Notes: a model not told the origin generated them from the letters alone. Shown: positions 16,669-26,514, counted from the stretch's first letter. The stretch is 64,000 nucleotides of DNA from Oceanospirillum sanctuarii (GCF_002150805.1 NZ_MTBA01000003.1:372001-436000), one strand, 5' to 3'. Numbers and translations are program-made.

Positions 16669-17649
16669 CTACAACAAATAGCTATCCACCATACCCACCA
16701 GCTTGCCGATCTCAGGTTTGGTCATGGTGTCGTTGGCACCAAGGCTGAGGGCTTTGTGGCGGTTCTCATCACTCATGATGGAGGAGAACATCACAATCGG
16801 TGTCGTGCGGTAAGCTTTGCCATCACGCAGGCGTTTTACCAGATGCAGGCCGTCCATGCGCGGCATCTCTACATCCGAGATCACCATGCTGACCAGATCG
16901 CTCACCGGCAGGTTTTCTTCCTCGGCGACCAGCTCAAACTCCTGCAGCATTTCGTAGGCATCGGCACCATCTTTTGCGGCAATCACGTTGTAGCCTGAAG
17001 TACGCAGCGTAGTTTCGATCAGCTTACGGATAAAGGCGGAGTCATCCACTACCAACAGGGTATTCGCCTGACGCTTAGCAGTCATACGGTCATCGATGAT
17101 CACTTTACGATCTTCGGTGACGTTGTATTTCTCCATGCTCAGTTCCGGATTGATATCCGCGATGATCTTCTCGAAATCCAGAATCATGATCAGGCGGTCA
17201 TCACGACGAACCACGGCCACGACGCAATCCTGTTCACCGCTTTCCAGAAACTGACTTGGAGATTCCACTTCTTCCCAGGAGATACGGTGAATGCGACTCA
17301 CGCTGTCCACCAGAAAACCGTTAGCCATGCGATTAAAGTCGGTGACGATGACGTTTTTGGTTTCAAAGGCGGTTGGTGTTTTCACGCCCAGCCAGCCACC
17401 CAGATCCACCAGTGGGATCAAGCTGTCACGCAGAGAGAAAACGCCAACAAGATGAGGTTGGGGATTGGGATAATCGGTGGTTTCAGGAACCCGGATCACT
17501 TCGCGCACTTTGGCGACGTTGATACCGTAATGGCTGATTTTTTCGGTGCCATCGGGACGTTGCTTACGTAGCTGAAACTCAATAATTTCCAGCTCGTTGG
17601 TGCCACTCTCTAGCAGGATCGCTTGTTTTTCCGGGCTGACAGCGTTCAT
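16669..17649 (-). CDS. cheV: Chemotaxis coupling protein CheV
   Basis: CheV couples chemoreceptors to CheA through an N-terminal CheW-like domain and carries a C-terminal receiver domain that can be phosphorylated by CheA. The CheW part covers about residues 20-165 (VFSLRDSLIPLVDLGGWLG), and the receiver has VVDDSAFIRKLIE and the phosphoacceptor Asp in ISDVEMPRMDG. The frame is open to 17685, but the ATG at 17649 has GAGGGAGC six bases upstream and gives 326 residues, so I prefer it. The gene stands alone with its own terminator; no other chemotaxis genes are close. Confidence 0.94.
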   Translation of the reverse strand: MNAVSPEKQAILLESGTNELEIIEFQLRKQRPDGTEKISHYGINVAKVREVIRVPETTDYPNPQPHLVGVFSLRDSLIPLVDLGGWLGVKTPTAFETKNVIVTDFNRMANGFLVDSVSRIHRISWEEVESPSQFLESGEQDCVVAVVRRDDRLIMILDFEKIIADINPELSMEKYNVTEDRKVIIDDRMTAKRQANTLLVVDDSAFIRKLIETTLRTSGYNVIAAKDGADAYEMLQEFELVAEEENLPVSDLVSMVISDVEMPRMDGLHLVKRLRDGKAYRTTPIVMFSSIMSDENRHKALSLGANDTMTKPEIGKLVGMVDSYLL

Positions 17650-17809
17650 AAGCTCCCTCTCTGAATTGATCGATTTCCCTATCATCCAGCCTGTCAGCCG
17701 GATAAAAAGACCGTTGCTCTTGGCCAGAATCTGGCTATTTCTATTTATAGCGCCACTTTACCAGAGCAACAAAAAATAACATATAAAATTTAGGGTTAAT
17801 AAGTCGAAC

Positions 17810-17855
17810 AAAGCCCCTGTATCCGGAGGTACTGGCGCCGGATATCAGGGGCTTT
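17810..17855 (-). terminator. Hairpin downstream of pyrC'
   Basis: AAAGCCCCTGTATCCGG pairs with CCGGATATCAGGGGCTTT around an 11-base loop. It lies about 45 bp after the pyrC' stop. The T-run after it is short (TTTG), so it may be weak. Confidence 0.65.
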
Positions 17856-17897
17856 GTATGTGACGCAGGTCGTTTTCAGGAACGTCGTAATCAGAGA

Positions 17898-19172
17898 TTA
17901 ACGCTCAAAAACCACCGCACCATCGACCAGAGTCGTCTTCACCTGACCTTTAAGAGTCGCACCCATCAGTGGCGAGTTCTCACCTGCGGTGAACAGGTTG
18001 TCATCGCTCACCTGCCATTCGCTTTCGGTATCGAAGATCGACAGATCTGCCGGCTGACCAACCGCCAGCTGACCTGCAGCAATGCCCATCGCCTGAGCAG
18101 GGCCTGTGGTCAGGCGCTCGATCAGCTGAGGTAGGGTGATAACGCCATCAGCTACCAGATCCAGCCCCTGACTTAGCAGAGTTTCCAGCGTCGCCATACC
18201 CGGTTCGGAGGCTGCAAAAGGAGCCATCTTCGCCGCTTCTTCATGGGGCAGGTGTGCAGAGCTGATCACGCTCAGTACGCCATCACGAACACCCTGACGC
18301 AGAGCATCACGATCCGCTACGCTACGCAGTGGAGGCTGCACAAAGAACTGGCTGTTGTAGCCGTCGATCTCAGCTTCGGTGTAGGTCAGGTGCGCCATGG
18401 TGACATCCGCCGTTACCGGCAGGCCTTTGGCCTGTGCCTGAGCAATCATCTCTACCGCCTGAGCAGTGGACAGAGCGCTGAAGTGCACACGAACACCGGT
18501 CACTTCCACCAGATGCAGTACACGGGACAGACCAATCGCTTCTGCCGCTGCAGGAATACCTGCCAGACCAAGACGACTGGCCAGTGCGCCTTCATGGACA
18601 ACGCCATCAGCACGCAGCCAGGAATCTTCCGGATAGAAAACCACACGCAGATCAAAGGTAGATGCGTATTCAAAGCAACGACGCAGAATCAGAGTGTTAT
18701 CGATCGGTTTGCGCATATTGGAAACCGCAACACAGCCGGAATGCTGCAGACCCGCCATATTACTCAGGTGCGTCCCTTCCAGATCTTTGGTCATGGCACC
18801 AATCGGGCGAACCTTCGCCTGACCCAGCAGCTCGACCTTATCCATCAGCTGCTGCATAACGGCAGAACTGTCGATGCAAGGCGAGGTATCCGGACGACAA
18901 CAGATGGTGGTGTAACCACCCGCCAGCGCGGCCTTGGTTTCACTGCGCAGGTTGCCTTTATAGCTTGGCCCCGGCTCACGCAGGTGTGCACCGATATCGA
19001 TAAAGCCAGGCGCTACGATCTGACCTTCTGCATGCAGCGTGCGCTCAGGTGCAAACCCAGCCGGAGCCTGACCCAGAGCCAGAATACGACCATCATCAAT
19101 ATGGATATCCGTTACCTGATCCAGTTGCTGAGAAGGATCGATCAGACGACCACCACGGATGGTTAATTTCAT
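17898..19172 (-). CDS. pyrC': Catalytically inactive dihydroorotase homologue PyrC'
   Basis: A 424-residue class I dihydroorotase homologue. Active enzymes carry the metal motif DxHxHxR; here it reads DIGAHLR, so the first metal histidine is Gly. The usual TDHAPH motif is SSAHLPH, also altered. This matches the inactive PyrC' of Pseudomonas, which is needed structurally to assemble the dodecameric aspartate transcarbamoylase with PyrB. Its ATG overlaps the pyrB stop by four bases, supporting co-translation and complex formation. The real dihydroorotase must be encoded elsewhere. Confidence 0.92.
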   Translation of the reverse strand: MKLTIRGGRLIDPSQQLDQVTDIHIDDGRILALGQAPAGFAPERTLHAEGQIVAPGFIDIGAHLREPGPSYKGNLRSETKAALAGGYTTICCRPDTSPCIDSSAVMQQLMDKVELLGQAKVRPIGAMTKDLEGTHLSNMAGLQHSGCVAVSNMRKPIDNTLILRRCFEYASTFDLRVVFYPEDSWLRADGVVHEGALASRLGLAGIPAAAEAIGLSRVLHLVEVTGVRVHFSALSTAQAVEMIAQAQAKGLPVTADVTMAHLTYTEAEIDGYNSQFFVQPPLRSVADRDALRQGVRDGVLSVISSAHLPHEEAAKMAPFAASEPGMATLETLLSQGLDLVADGVITLPQLIERLTTGPAQAMGIAAGQLAVGQPADLSIFDTESEWQVSDDNLFTAGENSPLMGATLKGQVKTTLVDGAVVFER

Positions 19173-20227
19173 GCGGAGGCCTCCCCGGTTGCTGCATTTG
19201 ACTGGTCTGAATTTGATTCTGCGGCTTTGGCTTTCTGCTGGGTCTGGCCGCTGATGGCCATGGACATCACCGCCATACGGATCGGGATACCGTAACTTAC
19301 CTGATTCAGAATCAGTGACTGAGGGCCATCGGCCACCGCAGACTCAATCTCAACCCCCCGGTTAATCGGCCCCGGGTGCATAACAACCGCATCCGGTTTG
19401 GCATAACTCAGTTTCTCGGTAGTCAGACCGTACAGGCGGTAAAACTCGCTTTCACTCGGCAGCAAAGCACCCGCCATACGCTCTTTCTGCAGACGCAGCA
19501 TGATCACCACATCCACATCTTTCAGACCGTCTTCCATACGGGTGTACAGGGTTGCGCCCATCTCAGCCAGAGACTGTGGCAGCAGGGTTTTCGGGCCGAT
19601 CAGACGAACCTCTTCCGCACCCAGAATATTCAGCGCCTGAATCTGGGATCGGGCCACACGGGAGTGCAGAATATCGCCGACAATCGCGACCTTCAGCTTG
19701 GAGAAATCGCCCTTGTGCTTGCGGATGGTGTACATATCCAGCATCGCCTGCGTCGGGTGCGCGTGGCGACCGTCACCGGCGTTGATAATGGCAACATTGG
19801 GCGAGATCTGGCTGGCGATAAAGTGCTGGGCACCACTATCAGCATGGCGGATCACAAACATATCACTGCCCATGGCTTCCAGATTCTGCAGCGTATCCAT
19901 CAGGGTTTCGCCCTTGGAGGTCGCTGAGGTGCTGATATCCAGATTCAGTACATCCGCAGACAGGCGCTTAGCCGCCAGCTCAAAGGTCGAGCGGGTACGG
20001 GTACTGTTTTCGAAGAACAGGTTAACTACGGTTTTACCCCGCAGCAGAGGCACTTTCTTCACCGACTGTTCGCCCATGTTGACGAAGGAATCAGCGGTAT
20101 CGAGGATCTCTTCCAGAATCTCTTTATTGAGGCCACCCAGAGTTAAGAAGTGGCGCAGCTTTCCATCCTCGGTCAGCTGGACAGATCGGGGATCTGCAGG
20201 ATTTTGCGGGGCGCTTGTCGGCTTCAT
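19169..20227 (-). CDS. pyrB: Aspartate carbamoyltransferase catalytic chain
   Basis: PyrB joins carbamoyl phosphate and aspartate in pyrimidine synthesis. It has 352 residues, longer than the 311 of E. coli because of an N-terminal extension of about 20 residues and a polar C-terminal tail ([20 protein letters not shown]). The carbamoyl-phosphate loop [12 protein letters not shown] and the [13 protein letters not shown] and [11 protein letters not shown] motifs are intact. Pseudomonas-type PyrB carries the N-terminal extension that binds regulatory nucleotides and partners PyrC'. It follows pyrR across a 134-bp gap with two hairpins. Confidence 0.96.
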   Translation of the reverse strand: MKPTSAPQNPADPRSVQLTEDGKLRHFLTLGGLNKEILEEILDTADSFVNMGEQSVKKVPLLRGKTVVNLFFENSTRTRSTFELAAKRLSADVLNLDISTSATSKGETLMDTLQNLEAMGSDMFVIRHADSGAQHFIASQISPNVAIINAGDGRHAHPTQAMLDMYTIRKHKGDFSKLKVAIVGDILHSRVARSQIQALNILGAEEVRLIGPKTLLPQSLAEMGATLYTRMEDGLKDVDVVIMLRLQKERMAGALLPSESEFYRLYGLTTEKLSYAKPDAVVMHPGPINRGVEIESAVADGPQSLILNQVSYGIPIRMAVMSMAISGQTQQKAKAAESNSDQSNAATGEASA

Positions 20228-20296
20228 CGGTCGTTCTCACCAGTCTTTCAACACATTAAAAAGAACAGCACATTCATCAGATCTGTGTGTTGCAGT

Positions 20297-20319
20297 CGCC
20301 CGCCACTTTTTTGCGGGCG
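20297..20319 (-). promoter_or_regulatory. Second hairpin in the pyrR-pyrB gap
   Basis: CGCCCGC and GCGGGCG form a 7-bp GC stem with a nine-base A-rich loop, just downstream of the terminator hairpin when read toward pyrB. It could take part in control of pyrB read-through. Confidence 0.5.
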
Positions 20320-20323
20320 CAGA

Positions 20324-20351
20324 AAAACGGCAGTGAAATCACTGCCGTTTT
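20324..20351 (-). terminator. Intrinsic terminator between pyrR and pyrB
   Basis: AAAACGGCAGTG and CACTGCCGTTTT form a 12-bp stem followed by a T-run on the minus strand. It lies after the pyrR stop and before pyrB, so it ends or attenuates the pyrR transcript. Confidence 0.85.
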
Positions 20352-20361
20352 CAAATAAGGA

Positions 20362-20904
20362 TCAGGCCGTTTCCGGCTCTATCAGGGCTAAGGACAGAGG
20401 CTCTGCACTCAGCTTAATTCGTACACCTTCCGGCAGCTCCAGTCGCTGACCGGTGATATCCGGCTGCATCGGCAGTTCTCGACCCGGCAGATCCAGCAGG
20501 GTTACCAAAGTCACAGAATCCGGGCGGCCATAGTCAAACAGCTCATTCAGGGCAGCGCGAATGGTTCGGCCGCTCATGATGACATCATCCACCAGAACAA
20601 TATGGCGGGACTCAGTGGCAAAAGGCAGATTGGACGGTTTGACGCTCGGGTTCAGGCCCACGCGGGTGTAGTCATCACGGTAGAAAGAGATATCCAGCGT
20701 GCCCATCGGCTCACTCAGCGCCAGACGCTGGTGCAGCTGTTCGGCGATCCAGACGCCACCGGAATGGATACCCACCAGAGCGATATTGTCCTGCCCCAGC
20801 TGTGCAATACGCTGACGCAAAGCATCAGCCATCTGATCCAGCAGAGGTGCAACCTCCGGCAGATCCTGATTGGTGCGAATCACTAAACGTTGATTGTCAG
20901 TCAT
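20362..20904 (-). CDS. pyrR: PyrR bifunctional pyr regulator / uracil phosphoribosyltransferase
   Basis: A 180-residue phosphoribosyltransferase-fold protein. The PRPP loop is [17 protein letters not shown] near residue 95, and [21 protein letters not shown] sequence near 65 is typical of PyrR. In Gram-positive bacteria PyrR binds pyr mRNA; in Pseudomonas-like organisms the gene heads the pyrR-pyrB-pyrC' cluster and its regulatory mechanism is less clear. The ATG at 20904 is preceded by AAGGATC. It is separated from pyrB by a terminator hairpin. Confidence 0.95.
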   Translation of the reverse strand: MTDNQRLVIRTNQDLPEVAPLLDQMADALRQRIAQLGQDNIALVGIHSGGVWIAEQLHQRLALSEPMGTLDISFYRDDYTRVGLNPSVKPSNLPFATESRHIVLVDDVIMSGRTIRAALNELFDYGRPDSVTLVTLLDLPGRELPMQPDITGQRLELPEGVRIKLSAEPLSLALIEPETA

Positions 20905-21002
20905 GGCTGATCCTTCAAAATTGCTGCGCGTCTTTTAGCTTATCAGCTGCACTATCTTTAGCAGCGGTTGCGGAGGCGCAATGTAACATATTCCGCGCGT
21001 GT

Positions 21003-21458
21003 TTATCCCTGAGGGGAATCAAACCAGGCTTCTAAAATCAGCTGAGCCGCGATGCCATCAACAGGATTGTCTTTGTAGCTGCCTTTGTGACCCAGATCTT
21101 TGGCGATGCTTTTCGCCTGCTTGGTGGTACCGCGCTCATCGACACCAAACCAGGGCTTGCCGTACTGACCGTAAAGACGATTACCAAACTTACGGGCACG
21201 GCGGCTCATTTCACTTTCGGTGCCGTCCATATTGATCGGTAAGCCGACAATAAAGGCATCCGGCTGCCACTCATCGATCAGCTTTTTCAGCTCTTCTTTA
21301 TTGGGAATGCCATCTCTTGCCGGGATCGGTGTCAGAGCGGTTGCGGTACCCAGCATCTCCTGACCGACAGCCACACCAATACGCGTGGTGCCAAAATCAA
21401 ACGCCAGTAGCGTGCGCTGACCGGTGTTATCTTTCTTTTTTTTCTCAGTAGCACTCAT
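21003..21458 (-). CDS. ruvX: Holliday junction resolvase RuvX / pre-16S rRNA nuclease (YqgF)
   Basis: A 151-residue RNase H-fold nuclease. LLAFDFGTTRIGVAVGQ carries the first acidic residue, and IVGLPINMDGTES and WFGVDERGTTKQA hold the others. E. coli YqgF matures the 16S rRNA 5' end; related proteins also act on Holliday junctions. Its start is one base after the yqgE stop, as in many gammaproteobacteria, so they are cotranscribed. Confidence 0.95.
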   Translation of the reverse strand: MSATEKKKKDNTGQRTLLAFDFGTTRIGVAVGQEMLGTATALTPIPARDGIPNKEELKKLIDEWQPDAFIVGLPINMDGTESEMSRRARKFGNRLYGQYGKPWFGVDERGTTKQAKSIAKDLGHKGSYKDNPVDGIAAQLILEAWFDSPQG

Positions 21459-21459
21459 A

Positions 21460-22044
21460 TCAGGCGTGGCCTGCCTGAGAGCTCATCAGGTTGATATCGA
21501 TGCCTAAAAGACCTGCTGCGGCCTGCAGTTTCTGCTCCGCAGGAGCGTCAAACAGAACCGGTAGAGTGGCCGGACAGGTCAGCCAGGTGTTTTCCTGCAG
21601 CTCACGCTCCAGCTGACCGCCTTCCCAACCAGCACAGCCCAGAGCGATCAGAAACTGCTCCGGCCCCTGACGATTGGCGATGGCATCCAGAATATCTACC
21701 GAGGTGGTCAGCGCCAGCTCATCGGTCACCTGCATACTGGATTCCCAGTCATCGGCAGCACCAGTATGAATAATAAAACCACGCTCATGGTGAACCGGGC
21801 CGCCTTCCATAATCGCGGGAACGATCTCTTCCGATTCCGCCAGACCACTGTTCGGGTTCGGCAGTTCCAGCTGAGCGAACAGCTCGGCAACCGGCAGCTG
21901 AGACAGTGTTTTGTTGATGACAATGCCCAGTGCCCCATCTTTATTGTGTTCGCAGATGTAGGTCACGGTGCCGGAAAAATTGGAGTCTTCCAGATGAGGC
22001 ATCGCAATCAGGAAGTGGTTACGCAAACTTTGAAACTGACTCAT
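21460..22044 (-). CDS. YqgE/AlgH family protein
   Basis: A 194-residue UPF0301 protein (YqgE in E. coli, AlgH in Pseudomonas). Family features are LRNHFLIAMPHLEDSNFSGT at the N-terminus, HNKDGALGIVINKTL, VHHERGFIIHT and ALGCAGWEGGQLERELQ. The biochemical role is not settled. A GTG at 22047 precedes an ATG at 22044; I use the ATG. It is directly upstream of ruvX. Confidence 0.95.
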   Translation of the reverse strand: MSQFQSLRNHFLIAMPHLEDSNFSGTVTYICEHNKDGALGIVINKTLSQLPVAELFAQLELPNPNSGLAESEEIVPAIMEGGPVHHERGFIIHTGAADDWESSMQVTDELALTTSVDILDAIANRQGPEQFLIALGCAGWEGGQLERELQENTWLTCPATLPVLFDAPAEQKLQAAAGLLGIDINLMSSQAGHA

Positions 22045-22075
22045 CACTTAACCTTTGTCTCTTGCCAGACGGGGA

Positions 22076-23077
22076 TCAGCCCGCCTCGCCAAATAAGTTG
22101 CCATTCCCGAACTGCCATGTACGGATAATTTCGAGAATGTCGGTACGCTCACGAATCGATCGTGGGAAGGGAGCAAAGGGTGCGGCCAAACGCACAATCT
22201 CTAATGCAGCCTCATCCAGTACCGGGTGGCCGGAGGATTTTAATATCTGTGCCTCTTTGACACTACCATCCGGATTGAGTGCTACCAGCACCCGCAAGCG
22301 ACCAGTCAGATTTTCTCTGCGGATACGCTCAGGATAGTTCAGGTTACCCACCCGTTCGATTTTCTCCTGCCATTGGCGCAGGTAAAAAGCATCGTCGGAG
22401 GCCTTGGCCGTCAGGGTTGAGATGGTGCGAACGCGTGGGCGTTTGGCGTATTGCTCCGCCAATGCCTGCTGCTCAGCCTCAAGACGCGCAATTTCAAGAC
22501 TGCGGGCCAGAAGCGCCTGAGCATCACTTAAATTGGTGACCAGAGGCAGATCTTCTGCCGGTGGTTCAACCTTATCAGGCTGCTCAGGAGCCGGGGCAGG
22601 TTCCGGCTCAGGAACAGGCTTAGGTTTTACCGCAGGCTTAGGTTTTGTCGCAGACTTGGGCTCAACCTCAGGCTCAACTTTGGCAATAACAGGCGGTGCC
22701 GTTTTTTTCTGCTCCGGCTTTTTCTGTTCTGTTTTTTCCGGCTGAGGCGGTGGAGCGGTTGACGTTTGCGGCTCCTGCTCCCGATCACTGATGCCACTGG
22801 CCTGCTGATCCTGCTCAGCAATATGTTTGACCGCTTCTTCCACCGGTTTCGACGGCACCTTGCTCAAGGTAACGTGCAGGGTGCTCGACAAGCGCTCTTT
22901 GGGTTCCGGTGGGTTAATCCCTAAACCGGCCCAGATCAGAAAGTGAATCGCAGACGCCAGCAGTACCGTAAAAGCGATACGATCCACCGCCCGCACCTGG
23001 CTGTCCGGGTGCGTAATCGGCGGTAATCCTCCAACCTGAATAACAGGCTGATCGGAAGTGTTGGCGTCCCTGTTCAA
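22076..23077 (-). CDS. TonB-family energy transducer
   Basis: A 333-residue protein with one N-terminal transmembrane helix (about residues 30-50, FTVLLASAIHFLIWAGLGI), a long Pro/Lys/Glu-rich periplasmic stretch (about 90-170) and a C-terminal TonB domain (NYPERIRREN, GRLRVLVALNPDGSVKEAQI, SGHPVLDEAALEIVRLAAPF). It would couple inner-membrane energy to an outer-membrane receptor or act in envelope integrity; the partner is not evident, and no exbBD lies in the window. TTG at 23077 is the only sensible start. It lies between gshB and yqgE, a typical position in Pseudomonas-like genomes. Confidence 0.88.
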   Translation of the reverse strand: MNRDANTSDQPVIQVGGLPPITHPDSQVRAVDRIAFTVLLASAIHFLIWAGLGINPPEPKERLSSTLHVTLSKVPSKPVEEAVKHIAEQDQQASGISDREQEPQTSTAPPPQPEKTEQKKPEQKKTAPPVIAKVEPEVEPKSATKPKPAVKPKPVPEPEPAPAPEQPDKVEPPAEDLPLVTNLSDAQALLARSLEIARLEAEQQALAEQYAKRPRVRTISTLTAKASDDAFYLRQWQEKIERVGNLNYPERIRRENLTGRLRVLVALNPDGSVKEAQILKSSGHPVLDEAALEIVRLAAPFAPFPRSIRERTDILEIIRTWQFGNGNLFGEAG

Positions 23078-23095
23078 CGTCTGTGACCTGAGATT

Positions 23096-24055
23096 TTAAG
23101 CGGAACGCTCGGCCAGTTTAGCGGCGATCACGTCCATCAGGTCTCCGGCGATATCCAGTCCAAACTGATCATTCAGCTCACGGACACAGGTCGGGCTGGT
23201 GACGTTCAGTTCGGTCATATAACCACCGATCACATCCAGACCGACAAACAACAGACCTTTCTCTTTCACCACAGGCGCAACTTGCTCACAGAGCCAGTAA
23301 TCACGATCCGTCAGCGGACGACCGACACCGGCACCACCGGCGGCCAGATTACCGCGTACTTCACCCTGAGCCGGGATACGCGCAAGACCATAAGGCACAG
23401 GCTTACCATCCACCATCAGGATTCGGGTATCACCTTCAACGATTTCCGGCAGGTATTTCTGCGCCATAATCTGACGGCTGCCCATTTCGGTCAGGGTTTC
23501 CAGAATCGCGCCGATGTTGAGGCCATCTTCCTTCACCCGGAAGATACCGGTGCCACCCATGCCATCCAGCGGTTTGAAGATCACGTCACCGTGCTCTTTA
23601 TGGAACGCACGCAGGATATCCTCACGACGGCTGACCACGGTTGGCGGGCAGCATTCCGGGAACTGCTGGGCAAAAAGTTTCTCGTTACAGTCACGCAGAC
23701 TTTGTGGCTTATTAACCACCAGAACACCTTCCCGCTCTGCCTGTTCCAGCAGATAGGTGGCGTTCAGAAATTCGGTATCAAACGGCGGATCCTTGCGCAT
23801 CAGCACGGTATCCAGTTCCGTCATGCTGGCCTGAACCGGCTCGCCCAGCTCAAACCAGTTGTCAGGGTCGCGGAACACTTTTAATGGCTGCATCACCGCC
23901 ATCGCTTTGCCCTGCCGCAGATAGAGATCCTGTTGCTGCATGTAAAACAGCTCCCAGCCCCGGTCCTGAGCCGCCCACAGCATCGCCAGTGTGGTGTCTT
24001 TCTTGTAGGTGATGCCCTCAATCGGATCCATCACCACGCCGAGTTTAATCGTCAT
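23096..24055 (-). CDS. gshB: Glutathione synthase
   Basis: GshB ligates glycine to gamma-glutamylcysteine with ATP. The 319-residue protein starts MTIKLGVVMDPIEGI; the frame is open further upstream, but GGAGAAGG sits right before the ATG at 24055. ATP-grasp motifs include FKPLDGMGGTGIFRV, MAQKYLPEIVEGDTRIL and ELNVTSPTCVRE. Length and motifs match E. coli GshB (315 residues). It lies between rsmE and the TonB-like gene. Confidence 0.97.
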   Translation of the reverse strand: MTIKLGVVMDPIEGITYKKDTTLAMLWAAQDRGWELFYMQQQDLYLRQGKAMAVMQPLKVFRDPDNWFELGEPVQASMTELDTVLMRKDPPFDTEFLNATYLLEQAEREGVLVVNKPQSLRDCNEKLFAQQFPECCPPTVVSRREDILRAFHKEHGDVIFKPLDGMGGTGIFRVKEDGLNIGAILETLTEMGSRQIMAQKYLPEIVEGDTRILMVDGKPVPYGLARIPAQGEVRGNLAAGGAGVGRPLTDRDYWLCEQVAPVVKEKGLLFVGLDVIGGYMTELNVTSPTCVRELNDQFGLDIAGDLMDVIAAKLAERSA

Positions 24056-24128
24056 ATCTGCCTTCTCCCGATAACTGCCAGCGGATGCTGCTGGCAGGAA
24101 AATTTGTGCTGTCTTTAACTGATAGAGC

Positions 24129-24854
24129 TCAGAAGTCGCCCCACAGATACTGGAGTACACTCATCGCCACCACAGGTGCCGTTTCGGTTCGCAGCACCCT
24201 TGGTCCTAACGCTAATGGATGGAACGCTTGTGCTTCCGCCTGAGCGATCTCAGGAGCTGACAAGCCGCCCTCCGGACCGATCAACAGTGCGACAGATTCC
24301 GGCTGGTCGTAACCGCTGAGCTGACGTTCGGTTCTGTGGTGCAGTACCAGCTTCAGATCTGCCTCGACTGAAGCAAGCCACTCCTGCAAACCAACCGGAG
24401 CATGAACCACAGGTACACGGTTGCGCTGACACTGCTCACAGGCACTGATCGCAACCTGTTGCCAGTGCTGCTGTTTCTTAGCGGCACGGTCGCCTTTCAG
24501 GCGCACATCGCCATGTTCGGTGTAGATGGGGGTGATTTCGGTAATTCCCAGCTCGGTGGCTTTCTGAATCGCATATTCCATGCGATCGCCCTTGGAGATG
24601 GACTGAGCCAGATGCACTTTCAGTGGGGATTCTTTTTCATCCGGATGGAAGGTATCAAGGGATACGGTTACCGAACGCTTACTGGATTCTTCGATGGTGG
24701 CAGAAAAACAGCCGCCCTCTCCGTTAAAGAGAGTCAGCGGCTGTCCGGCCTTCATACGTAAGACCAGCCCGACATGGCGGGCAGCGGCTTCATCAAGCTG
24801 AACCGACTGCCCCTCGACCAGGGGCTGGGGACTGTAGATACGTGGTGTGGCCAT
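24129..24854 (-). CDS. rsmE: 16S rRNA (uracil-1498-N3)-methyltransferase
   Basis: RsmE is a SPOUT methyltransferase that methylates U1498 of 16S rRNA. The 241 residues include an N-terminal PUA-like part (HVGLVLRMKAGQPLTLFNGEG) and the SPOUT knot with LLIGPEGGLSAPEI and LALGPRVLRTETAPVVA. The start is five bases after the secB stop. It precedes gshB by 73 bp in the same direction. Confidence 0.96.
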   Translation of the reverse strand: MATPRIYSPQPLVEGQSVQLDEAAARHVGLVLRMKAGQPLTLFNGEGGCFSATIEESSKRSVTVSLDTFHPDEKESPLKVHLAQSISKGDRMEYAIQKATELGITEITPIYTEHGDVRLKGDRAAKKQQHWQQVAISACEQCQRNRVPVVHAPVGLQEWLASVEADLKLVLHHRTERQLSGYDQPESVALLIGPEGGLSAPEIAQAEAQAFHPLALGPRVLRTETAPVVAMSVLQYLWGDF

Positions 24855-24859
24855 TCAGA

Positions 24860-25312
24860 TTAAGCGTTACCTGCCTGCTCTTGCTGGCGACGAACGGCGT
24901 CGGCGTACAGAGCATCAAAGTTAACAGGAGCCAGCATCAGAGCTGGGAAGCTTCCACGGGTCACGATGTTGTCTACGGCTTCACGAGCGTACGGGAAAAG
25001 TACGTTCGGGCAGAAAGCACCCAGAGTGTGATGCAGCTGTGCATCTTCCAGACCCTGGATAAAGAACAGACCTGCCTGCTGGATCTCTACCAGAAACGCC
25101 GTCTTCTCTTCGTTGGTTACGGTCACAGTCAGAGAAACAACCACTTCGTACAGGTTTTCACCGACTTGCTGGCTGTTGCTGTTCAGGTCGAACTGAACCT
25201 TAGGCGCCCAATCCTGCTGAAAAGTTGCCGGAGCGTTTGGAGACTCAAAAGACAGATCTTTCAGGTAGATGCGCTGAAGTACAAATTGCGGTTGGTTCTG
25301 TTCGTCACTCAT
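24860..25312 (-). CDS. secB: Protein-export chaperone SecB
   Basis: SecB holds precursor proteins unfolded and hands them to SecA. The 150-residue protein shows QFVLQRIYLKDLSFE at the N-terminus, AFLVEIQQAGLFFI, CPNVLFPYAREAVDNIVTRG and FPALMLAPVNFDALY. It is in the conserved order rhodanese-grxC-secB with rsmE five bases downstream. Confidence 0.97.
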   Translation of the reverse strand: MSDEQNQPQFVLQRIYLKDLSFESPNAPATFQQDWAPKVQFDLNSNSQQVGENLYEVVVSLTVTVTNEEKTAFLVEIQQAGLFFIQGLEDAQLHHTLGAFCPNVLFPYAREAVDNIVTRGSFPALMLAPVNFDALYADAVRRQQEQAGNA

Positions 25313-25446
25313 GGTGCTTCCTTAAATTATCGGTGCCGAGAACGGCTTTCTCTGGGTTGCCTGACACTCATTATTATTGCCGGACATTGTGTATTACCGG
25401 ATACGCTTCACAGCGACCCGGTCAAAACCCGCAGACACCGGAGCGA

Positions 25447-25701
25447 TTATCCCGCTAACAGCTGATCCAGCTTACCGGTTTGCTCTGCGGCAAAAAGATC
25501 ATCGCAACCGCCAACATGGGTGTCTCCCACCCAGATCTGAGGCACGGTACGACGACCACTATTCTTCATCATTTCCTGCATTTTGGCAGGCTCACGCTCG
25601 ACATCGATCTCAGTAAAATCAACCTTCTTCGACTGAAGCAGACGCTTGGCCTGAACACAGAACGGACACCAGGATTTACTGTAAATCACTACATTTTGCA
25701 T
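25447..25701 (-). CDS. grxC: Glutaredoxin 3
   Basis: An 84-residue class I glutaredoxin with the dithiol active site WCPFC (residues 11-15), RTVPQIWVGDTHVGGCDDL containing the cis-Pro and GG loop. It reduces disulfides using glutathione. It lies between the rhodanese gene and secB, the usual gammaproteobacterial order. Confidence 0.96.
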   Translation of the reverse strand: MQNVVIYSKSWCPFCVQAKRLLQSKKVDFTEIDVEREPAKMQEMMKNSGRRTVPQIWVGDTHVGGCDDLFAAEQTGKLDQLLAG

Positions 25702-25959
25702 AAGCTCACCTATAAATTGCAGAAGATATTTGGCTTACCCCGGAGGTGGGGTTTAACGAAGCCGCTTACAAGTGAATCGGTCAAAAAGACAACCGACCAG
25801 AATTTCAGCGCTTCAGATAACGCCACAATATCAGAAAACACTAATAAACCCTATTTGGATAACATCTTTAACAGAAGATGACTTAACAGGGTCTTTCAGG
25901 TGCCCAGCCATCCGGCTAAACACCCGAGCTGCAATTTCGCCGCTTACTGAGCGCGGAAA

Positions 25960-26376
25960 TTACTTGGTCACTACCGGCAGATTATCGTTCTGCCAGGCAT
26001 TCATACCGCCACGCATAACACTGGCTTTCTCAAAACCTGCTTTCTGCAGTTCGCTAACTGCCATAGATGCGGTATTACCCATTTTGCAAACCACGATCAC
26101 TGGCTTAGCTTTGTATTTTTCCAGCTCGCCCATGCGCTCTTTAAGGGTAGCCATACCGATGTTAACGGCACCGGCGATGTGACCTTTGCGGAAATCACCA
26201 CGATCACGGATATCCAGGAACACACCATCTTCACGGTTGACCAGCAGAGTTGCCTGCTGCGCGCTGATCGCTTTATTTCCTGTGGTGAACTCATATCCCA
26301 GCCAAAGAATCAGCAGGATCACAAATGTACCCACCATCATCCAGTGGTTGGTGGCAAATTCAATAAACTGTTCCAA
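25960..26376 (-). CDS. Membrane-anchored rhodanese-like protein (YibN type)
   Basis: A 138-residue protein with one N-terminal transmembrane helix (about residues 12-29) and a rhodanese domain ending VVVCKMGNTASMAVSEL with the active-site Cys in VCKMGN. It resembles E. coli YibN and may transfer sulfur or act in membrane-protein biogenesis. TTG at 26376 is preceded by GAGGAAAG. It is the first gene of the grxC-secB run and is divergent from gpmI. Confidence 0.92.
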   Translation of the reverse strand: MEQFIEFATNHWMMVGTFVILLILWLGYEFTTGNKAISAQQATLLVNREDGVFLDIRDRGDFRKGHIAGAVNIGMATLKERMGELEKYKAKPVIVVCKMGNTASMAVSELQKAGFEKASVMRGGMNAWQNDNLPVVTK

Positions 26377-26508
26377 CTTCTTTCCTCGTCAGCCTTTCAT
26401 TGGTCATGGTGCTCAGTTCACTCAGGAGCCTGAACCGCATCAGATATGCAAACTGCATGGACGGATCAGGGCAAAATCCCCATAGGACACTGGCATTTAA
26501 GGGCAGTT

Positions 26509-26514
26509 AGTATA
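26509..26514 (-). promoter_or_regulatory. Candidate -10 for the rhodanese-grxC-secB run
   Basis: TATACT preceded by TGTG on the minus strand resembles an extended -10. The -35 is poor. Confidence 0.45.

Noticed and set aside
18243..19166. Plus-strand open frame of 307 codons
   Set aside because: Antisense to pyrC', which has clear family homology.
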